Shown here: positions 57,361 through 64,000 of the stretch, piece after piece
How positions within the stretch are numbered: the first letter of the stretch is position 1
Layout: the number at the start of each line of letters is the position of its first letter
NCBI RefSeq assembly: GCF_032062135.1
Contig: NC_092868.1
Span: 48,006,665 to 48,070,664 of the forward strand
DNA from: Pyxicephalus adspersus
Lineage: Eukaryota > Chordata > Amphibia > Anura > Pyxicephalidae
Length of the DNA: 64,000 nucleotides
Direction: 5' to 3'
Made by a program: the position numbers and the translations under genes
Notes under the pieces: model-generated
The model's database searches: none
Told to the model about the DNA's origin: nothing
What the model saw: only the letters and a program-made list of their open reading frames with translations

Positions 57361-57460
57361 GGGGTGATTTACTCAAAGAATTTAGGCTGTTCACCTAACA
57401 ATTATTATTAATATTATATAAAGAACAGTTCTTTGAGCTTAGTAAATGCAAAAAGATTCC
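57361..57460. mobile_element. Short MITE fragment, GGGGTGATTTACTCAAAG type
   Basis: GGGGTGATTTACTCAAAGAA with GGCTGTTCACCTAAC is a relative of the left end at 29125-29170. TTTGAGCTTAGTAAATGC near 57434-57451 is a partial inverse. Confidence 0.5.
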
Positions 57461-57829
57461 CAATTTTTTGCCTATTTTTTTTTTCTTGGGCATGATGGAA
57501 TGGTTGAAGTCCACAGAATTTCATCCCATTTACTTGCAAGGGGAAAATTTCCAAATTTGTCACCAGTCAATATTTTGTTAGTTTCTTTCCAAAAGAAATG
57601 TGTTAAATAAATATTATAAAACCTTTTCATGACCTTTTACAGTGAAAAAATAATATAGATGTATTCATTGTTATGTGATTTTAATGGAAGACCAAACATG
57701 ACCCTAGTCTGGTGGTGCTGCCCTATCACTCATCCGGAGCCACACTTGCAGAGCTAAGGGTGAGTTTTTTGTGTTAGGTAAAGGTCTAAGGTTTTTGGCA
57801 TTGAATACACTAATTTTCTGAGAGCTTTA
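57461..57829. other. Unassigned stretch
   Basis: No gene or repeat recognised. Confidence 0.5.
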
Positions 57830-58045
57830 GGCCCCTTTCATGCTTACGGTGGAAAATTGCCCAGCTGGACATGGCAAACTACCACTGTGCGCCTGGGAGC
57901 CACAAACCATTTGCACATGTGGTTCTTCCAACAGCAGCCACATGACCAAAAAGCAACTTGTAACTTTCTTGAACCACCCTGTGATCTGTCACAGCCATTT
58001 GACAACACATTAGAACCACATTTGAGCCTGCTACAGAAAGTTGAA
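57830..58045. repeat. Probable decayed palindromic repeat
   Basis: Phrases on both strands such as AACCATTTGCACATGTGGTT (a hairpin at about 57906-57925) and a string of CCAC/GTGG words suggest an old palindromic MITE. Open frames on both strands here are shadows of the symmetry. No second copy was found. Confidence 0.4.
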
Positions 58046-58243
58046 GTTCCCCGCCAGCAGGGGACCCTAATAACACTATATACAAACACTATATGACCCT
58101 TATAGTGTTTGTAGTAAAAAAAACCTTGATCAGCCACCAAATTACTACAATGGATAACACACCTAAAGGCCCATTGGTGTGATATCAGAGGTTTTGCTCA
58201 ATATTTATCCTGTGGTCCTAAACTCACCATTTGTCCTGAATGG

Positions 58244-58450
58244 TAGCCAACTTTTAGGTTTTTGGACCCTATAACATAGCCAGGTTTAAGGATTACAGAC
58301 ACCATAACATAGCCAGCTTTTAGGTTTAAGGACCCTATAACATAGCCAGCTTTAGGGGATTACGGACACCGTAACATAGCCAACTTTTAGGGTTATGGAC
58401 CCCATAACATAGCCAACTTTTAGGTTTAAGGACCCCATAACATAGCCAAC
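58244..58450. repeat. 33-bp minisatellite, six units
   Basis: Units beginning TAGCCA and ending ATAACA (or GTAACA) start at 58244, 58277, 58310, 58343, 58377 and 58410, with a final partial TAGCCAAC at 58443. All are 33 bp except the fourth (34 bp). Units 3, 5 and 6 are closest to each other. Units 2 and 4 share the variant GATTACAGACACC/GATTACGGACACC, so the array may have grown by doubling a two-unit block. Confidence 0.95.
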
Positions 58451-59479
58451 TGATGGGAGTATTCCTTGCCTGATACCAGTTGCACACAATTAACCATAGA
58501 GAACAGGGCATCATGGATACTACTCTTCGTCTGCATTCTTTCCATATTATGTAAATGCTTTTACTTGGGCATTTTCAATTCCCTAAAATGATTTTAATTG
58601 AATAATATTTTTTTTTTTTACCATTTAAAGCTTGTTGTAACATAAAAGAAGAGCTTAGAGGTAAAAGCTCTATTCCAACATTCTTTTTCAGTTTTTTTTA
58701 TTTTTGAGAAACACATTTAAAATCTTTACCTGGTATTGGCTTCTATTTGTTCCTGAAATTAGTTTCAAAGGTTCTTTTTCAAACATAACAGCAGCAGTTT
58801 ATTATACTATTGTGCTGGGAAAAAAATGTATTTTAAAAGGCATAATGAGCAATAGATTTTGAACAAGTGGAATCAGCGGGGACCAGAAGATGTGATATAA
58901 GGAAAGGCACTTCAGGGTTCCCTCAGCTGCTGGGGTACAGCAAGAATTTCTGATCTGCCTTCTTTGCCATTGAACAATCCTACTTTTATGTTATTTTTTC
59001 ATTGAACTCTTTTTTTTTATTCTATTTTCTTTGCATTCACAAGACACAAGGATAAAGCTAAACACAAGGCAAACTTTATAAAATAGTGGCTTGTGTTGCT
59101 TTTTGCCTAATGGATCGAAATTGAATTTTGAAGACCATGTGGATTGTTCATGAAATAGGGCAGCTGGGAATAATGGAGAATTTAGGCACTGCCTTAACAT
59201 TTGTTGGGTAAATAATACATTGAATAACATGTGACCACATGACTCCTGTACAAATAGTATCTATAGAGACATTATCACCTCGACCAAAAGTAAGAGAGTC
59301 TCCCAGTTGGTCATTTACTTTGCCAGGCACTTTGTTATTGGTAGTTGTCAGGGGTACTACTGCTCCTATGAATCACCAATAACTAAAAGGGCTTCCTACA
59401 ATATATATGAGAAACCTGGCACCCAACTAGCTATATACAAAAGGCAACAATCCCATACCGCCCTCTACAACTACCAGCT
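58451..59479. other. Unassigned stretch
   Basis: No gene. T tracts lie at 58609-58620 and 59010-59020. The 58991-59230 and 59148-59330 frames have no recognised motif. Confidence 0.5.
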
Positions 59480-59700
59480 AATTATTTTACTCATTACATT
59501 TCTGTATATACTTTTACAGTGGTCTATAGCTTTTCTCTGTATCCCCTGAGGAAGCCCATAAGGGCGAAACGCGTTGGGACAGGAGACTTTGCACTGTAAC
59601 AGACAATTGTTATTTGAACCATCTGCTTTTTAGGTGTATCTGTATATGCATATATGCTCAGTCACAACTGAACTTTTTAATGTTTGCAATAGTAGATTTT
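59480..59700 (+). repeat. Dispersed repeat module with GCGAAACGCGT core, copy 5
   Basis: CCCTGAGGAAGCCCATAAGG is followed by GCGAAACGCGTTGGGACAGG (core at about 59564-59574), the least mutated of the five copies. AAGCCCATAAGGGC and the GCGAAACGCGT itself suggest a small stem-loop. I associate this with frog retroelement 3' regions. Confidence 0.6.
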
Positions 59701-60379
59701 AGAATACCATAATAAAGTTTTCATTTTTACAGAACTATTCTCTTCAAGTCCCTTAAGCTTTTTCCTAGTGACACACAGACGCCCTATAACCATCTGCACA
59801 TCATTGTTCTGGGTCAGGCTCCTTATAGAGACAATGGAGGGCCGTTGATGTGATGCGTGTGTCATTGGCACAGCAATTTGGAGATTCTAATAGGGCCATA
59901 TATGACAGGGTGTTAACAAAGAGGAGCAATTTGGAGACTGTTGTCCTCAGATGTGCCCGAACAAAAACATTTATGGCAGGATTATTACTTTTAAAATGAC
60001 AGCAACTTGTCACTACTGTAGATTCACTACTGAAATCTTTAAGAGATCTCTCTCAAATTCTCAGCATTTTTTTAAAAACAAAACTACCAGCTTATTTGAG
60101 GAATTCAAATATTTCTGTCTCTTTTCCATGTAGTAACAACTGGAGGACTTCCATCCCCCACCACCACTCATGGACCTTACCAGAAACAGGTGCGGCAAAT
60201 ACAAATGTCACTTGTAGCGTCACCTATAGGTGAAGTATAGTACTGCTACAGATTTCTCTGTTGCTCATTTAGAGAATAAAGTGAATAGGAGAACTATCTG
60301 AATTTCTACATGGAGGGCTCCAAAGAAAATAAGATGTTTAAACAAGAAAGACAATAGAATACTTTTTTAACACTTCAAT
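59701..60379. other. Unassigned stretch
   Basis: No gene or repeat recognised. Confidence 0.5.
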
Positions 60380-60700
60380 GCAGAAGACTCCATGAGCAAA
60401 GCTCTCCTTTTATAGTATATCACCTTTTATCATTCTGTCCTCTCAATAATTTCACAGATAAACACTTCCCATCTGTTACTCTCTAATTGCATTACACAGA
60501 GTATGTTCTTTGTCTTACTTATATTTATTTAGCTTACTTAAAATTTAATTATGTTTTAGTATTCTAAATTACATCATTTTCCAAGCCAAGAGAGAAAAGT
60601 TCTTTGTCTTTGTTAAATAATCTTGTGACTGTGTTTGCAGACATAGCTGACATAAGAATTAGGTATACAGAAGACCTGTTGTGTTACACGTTATTCAAAT
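60380..60700. other. Candidate conserved noncoding element
   Basis: Unique AT-rich block with CTCTAATTGCATTACACAGA (60481-60500), AATTTAATTATG and TTGTCTTTGTTAAATAAT (SOX/TCF-like). It has no repeat ends or frame. Texture only. Confidence 0.2.
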
Positions 60701-61540
60701 AGTGAACCATCATTTATTTTAAATACCAGCTCATATAAATGAGCTTCAAAAAAGTCTCTGCAGTGTGCAGATCCCAACCTTATCCCTCAACAGCCTCCAC
60801 CAAGTGCTTAGGTATTGGAATACCTCATATGGCTCAAAACTGTTGTGTTAGAGTTAGACTTTTATGCTGTACTGGATACCTGAAAATCCTCACAAATGTT
60901 CTCAATTTCAGTAACCCGATCAATACAGGCTCAAAACAACAAATAGCAAAAAAGAAGCTCCCTGCTCCAGCCAATACCTTAAGATGTTGCCACAATTCTT
61001 CTTCCCAGCCACCGCATGTATGTGACCAGCTGGATGAATGTTCAACCACATCATTGGGCATGTGGCATCTACCAATGGAATTCTCTAAAATGATTGTTTT
61101 CTTTTGAATGGCTGGATGAATGGCTGGATACCTTTCCCCCCATCATACAATGTAATTCTTTCTACTGCCTCATATCCATACAAGTGGGTGGGAAGAACCA
61201 CTGCAAGGAGCAGGAGAAGCAGGAATTACAGGAAGTGAGATCTTCTCAAAGGGACACTAAACTGAAAGAGTTTTGTTAAACACCTGTTAAAAAAGTTTAT
61301 AAAGAATTATGGAAGGGCATTATTATTATTATACTATTATACATTGATTAACAAAGCATTACAAAGTAGAATCATTTTTGGAGACATAAATCATACTTAC
61401 TTTAAAAATGGTAAACATGTGTTTGTATTTTGATTTAATTTAAGGATTGTATTGTATATGTACTTTTAACCTTAAATCTCTTTGTGGAAATGAGTCTAAG
61501 GGGTACTAATGTGCCTCTGCACTGGAAGGGGAATAAAAAA
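60701..61540. other. Unassigned stretch
   Basis: A 122-codon plus-strand frame (60739-61107) is opposed by a 75-codon minus-strand frame and shows no recognisable domain or splice context. I do not call it a gene. Confidence 0.4.
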
Positions 61541-61544
61541 ATTA

Positions 61545-61805
61545 TATCCCAGCCTTATGCAACCTTTTTAACATAGGGGAACCTTTGAAATAACTTTTAG
61601 GTCTCAAGGAACCCCCACTATATTTATTATATATGTTAGTGTGATCGTCAGTGTGAAGAATGCCTCTTATTTAGCTGACCATTAGGAAGAATGTCACACT
61701 TACAGATAGCAAAAATGATCACTGGAGTCAATTAAACTGACCTGAGAAGCCAAAACTTCTCATTGCTCAAGGAACCCCTAACAACCTCTGGAGCCACAGT
61801 TCTAT
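61545..61805. mobile_element. hAT element (GAACCCC family), third copy
   Basis: AACCTTTTTAACATAGGGGA, GTGTGATCGTCAGTGTGAAG, TTAGCTGACCATTAGGAAGA, TTACAGATAGCAAAAATGAT and TCAAGGAACCCCTAACAACC follow the order of 27056-27329. The target duplication is weak (TATATCCC/TCTATCCA). Confidence 0.75.
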
Positions 61806-62395
61806 CCAAACCCCCCTTTCCCATAACAATCCCCACACCTTTTTTGGTGGACCAAATCTGGACAGAAGTCCTTTTTCTAACATTGTAGGGTAGACTTCAA
61901 CGGCCCTTATTGCAATTTACCCCAATTTTTAAAAGTATATAGGCTGATAAGATATGGCAAGATTTTTGGCCAACCGTGCTGCATAAAGGTTGAGTTGGAA
62001 CTAAAGGGGAACCCTATGCATTTTTAAAATTCCAATACACCGACAAATGATTGCTGAAATGTAACCTTTTATAATGAGCTGACCAACATATAACAAAGCA
62101 CCAAGTATTGGCCATTTTAACCCTGATGGCCAAAGTTGAACATTAGGCTGGAAGTTAGGGGTCCTTTAAATTTCAGCTCCATCCCAATTCATATAAATTT
62201 GGTAAGGGGCAAATTCATACTCTTCGTTAGTAGACACGTCTCCAAGGTAATGAGCTTGACAGATATGTCCAATGATAAGTCCAATGCCACAGCATACTAT
62301 GGCATTTTAGACAATTGAGCACTTTTATCCTTGTGGAATCATTTCGGGGAACGATCGTGCTTCTGTGCAGAAAGACAGCTCCATAAAGACGTGCT
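61806..62395. other. Unassigned stretch
   Basis: No gene or repeat recognised. Opposed frames at 62136-62457 are not convincing. Confidence 0.5.
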
Positions 62396-62403
62396 TTGAT
62401 GAC

Positions 62404-62806
62404 TAGGGATGAGCGAGCCAATTTATTAAATTTGGGCCGTTCTGGCTTACCAAACATGTAGGCGAGAACGGCATTGTAAATTCGGTCAGGGAGACCGAAT
62501 TTTTGGGACCTGCCTGAGAAACTCTATCCAAGAACACATACCACTAGTACAGGGCGGGCTGTCAGCTCCACTCCCCTGATTGCTGTTGCATCCCTACAGT
62601 TTGTGTTCCTGTGTTTCTTCAAGAGTGTGCGATCCCCGGGGCTCTAGAGATAATTAACCTTTAGATTACCAGGGCTGAATCCTCCTGTTTTAATTTCCTC
62701 GATCTTCCAATAGTTTTGCAAAATCGGTTTGCTGAAATTTCTCGGAACCTTTGGAAGTTCGAGAAAAGTTTCGAGAGACTGCCAGAGGCATTCTCGCTCA
62801 TCCCTA
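62404..62806. mobile_element. hAT non-autonomous element, TAGGGATGAGC family, copy 4
   Basis: The ends TAGGGATGAGCGAGCC and GGCATTCTCGCTCATCCCTA are flanked by TTGATGAC (62396-62403) and TTGATGCT (62807-62814), six of eight equal. The interior shares AACTCTATCCAAGAACACAT and GAGTGTGCGATCCCCGGGG with copies 1 and 3 and with 37165-38082, but in a different order, and it is shortened. Confidence 0.88.
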
Positions 62807-62814
62807 TTGATGCT

Positions 62815-63289
62815 TTTGGTGTGAATATATTTGAAAGATCTGCACAGAAAATTTACCTAAACTCTGCTAAACACCATGGAGATAAATGAGAATGCTCATA
62901 ATAAGCCAAGTCTGTATATGAAACATCTATACCTGACCTTACAAATTGTGAAGTCTGTTCTAGCTACAAGGGGAGGGGGGCATTTTATGAAAACAGAACT
63001 TCCAACAAACTCATATAGGTGAGATTGTCAGGGGTCTATCTTGGACAGAGTTTGTTTACTAAAACACATAACCATGTTAACTAGTAGTAATCTAGACATT
63101 CAGTTTATCTAATACATACAAAGCAGCATTGCTGTAAAGATCTTTACGTCATGCTGTATATTACTACCATTGTGTTATAGGGGAATCTCACATTGCCGTT
63201 ACATTTTAGCATGAATCTGTTTTTTTTTTTTTCGATAACATTTTTATCTCTGTTTCTGGTTTATTTCACTAGTATGATTTCTTTACATC
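62815..63289. other. Unassigned stretch
   Basis: No gene or repeat recognised. A T tract lies at 63222-63233. Confidence 0.5.
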
Positions 63290-63660
63290 CTTGGTGAAAA
63301 TATTATCAAATAAAAGTGTACTAGCTCATTGTCCCCACCGCTTTCACAGACAATTATTGTTATTCCCGTGACTATAATCACTTATTGAATAATGTCCTCG
63401 GGAGCACTGCAATAACTATTAGGACAAAAGTCATTCAGCACAATATTGTTGTGTGCATGGCATATTTATTAAAAACATTTTTCTTTCTTCATCGATGGAT
63501 GAAAATTACAAGGTGCAAAATGGGCAATACAGACTGTTCTACAACTGAATTACGTTTCCAATTTGACATCCCCTTCCAGAAGTTATTTATCTTTTGTTAT
63601 AAGATTTTAGCTTACGTTTCCTGGGAAACTGTTTGTGCATTTGTATGATATCACTATTCT
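63290..63660. other. Candidate conserved noncoding element
   Basis: Unique block with a palindromic SOX-dimer-like ACAATTATTGTT (63350-63361), TAATCACTTATTGAATAATG, GCACTGCAATAACTATTAGG and CATGGCATATTTATTAAAAA. An 87-codon frame (63385-63648) spans part of it but shows no known domain. Together with 53394-53720 it is the most enhancer-like in appearance. Confidence 0.3.
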
Positions 63661-63706
63661 ATTCAAAACGGTACAGTTTGTAACTATGTAACATCATTAC
63701 ACAAAG

Positions 63707-64000
63707 CCCCTGATTCATCAAGCAGAATCGGATTATCGGTCGCGCATTCGTATTAGCGATCCGGAATCGTACGCGGTCGCGCTATTCAGCAACGGAAAAA
63801 GCTCGCGCACGGAGCCGCGCCTATCCGACAGCTTTTTACTGGCGATCTTGCATTAAAAGTCACTGTTCCCCTAAAAAATCATTCTTTCTAATGGCACACA
63901 CGTTACCCATCGCCCTAAAAAAAAATGTTTGCGCTGTTTAAATGTTTTTAACATTTATGTGCGCTAAGAAAAAAGCATATTTTTAAATCACTAATTTTTT
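63707..64000. repeat. CpG-dense interspersed repeat, cut by window end
   Basis: After CCCCTGATTCATCAAGCAGA the sequence holds about 20 CpG pairs between 63725 and 63835 (for example GTACGCGGTCGCGC). The rest of the window is CpG-poor. The start resembles a DNA-transposon end (compare GGGCCTGATTTATTAAA). Its far end is outside the window, so its class is unknown. Confidence 0.6.

Noticed and set aside
57844..58140. Overlapping frames on both strands
   Set aside because: Symmetric sequence of a decayed palindromic repeat gives open frames on both strands.
58244..58450. Spaced direct repeats, possible CRISPR array
   Set aside because: The 33-bp units are contiguous, with no unique spacers, and the DNA is vertebrate.
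60739..61107. 122-codon plus-strand frame
   Set aside because: It has no recognisable domain, an opposed frame on the other strand, and no promoter or splice context.

Overview
The window looks like a 64 kb piece of AT-rich vertebrate nuclear DNA, most probably from a frog (anuran). The basis is its repeat content: a tRNA-derived SINE that shares its 3' tail with an L2/CR1-type LINE, many palindromic MITEs, several hAT families, Tigger-like and Tc1/mariner elements, and long low-complexity AT stretches. The frog assignment rests on my memory of these repeat families and not on a search. I found no host protein-coding gene, rRNA, functional tRNA, operon or CRISPR array. Every open reading frame is short (the longest is 153 codons, and that one is LINE-derived).

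Layout. 1-6.6 kb: a SINE split by a MITE made of five hairpins in a row, a quiet stretch with conserved-looking AT-rich sequence, a ~150-bp-period tandem repeat, and a second SINE. 7.8-20 kb: a GC-richer ACAGG-type repeat, small palindromic MITEs, the first TAGGGATGAGC hAT element with a perfect 8-bp target duplication, a 122-bp near-perfect palindrome, and dispersed low-copy repeats. 20.9-21.7 kb: a 5'-truncated L2/CR1 LINE on the minus strand with a readable reverse-transcriptase C-terminal region; two further 3' tails lie at 23.2 and 26.7 kb. 27-32 kb: an hAT element, MITEs, and a decayed mariner with all three catalytic aspartates still visible but in broken frames. 35-43.7 kb: a Tigger-like element, a 918-bp hAT next to a SINE, an hAT nested inside another hAT, and a Tc1 remnant. 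46-51.7 kb: MITEs, a LINE-like fragment, an LTR-like segment and another hAT. 52.9-64 kb: a compound tetranucleotide microsatellite, three more hAT elements, the second Tigger-like element, a 33-bp minisatellite, and a CpG-dense repeat cut by the window end.

Between the repeats are about a dozen stretches that match nothing else in the window and are rich in homeobox, POU, SOX or MEIS-like sites. I offer these as candidate conserved noncoding elements. Together with the absence of exons they fit an intergenic desert or a very long intron near a developmental gene, but this is inference and comparison with another frog genome would decide it. I did not find a new gene system. The most interesting signals are the mosaic hAT elements that share internal hairpin modules behind different ends, and the two long cruciform-forming palindromic elements.
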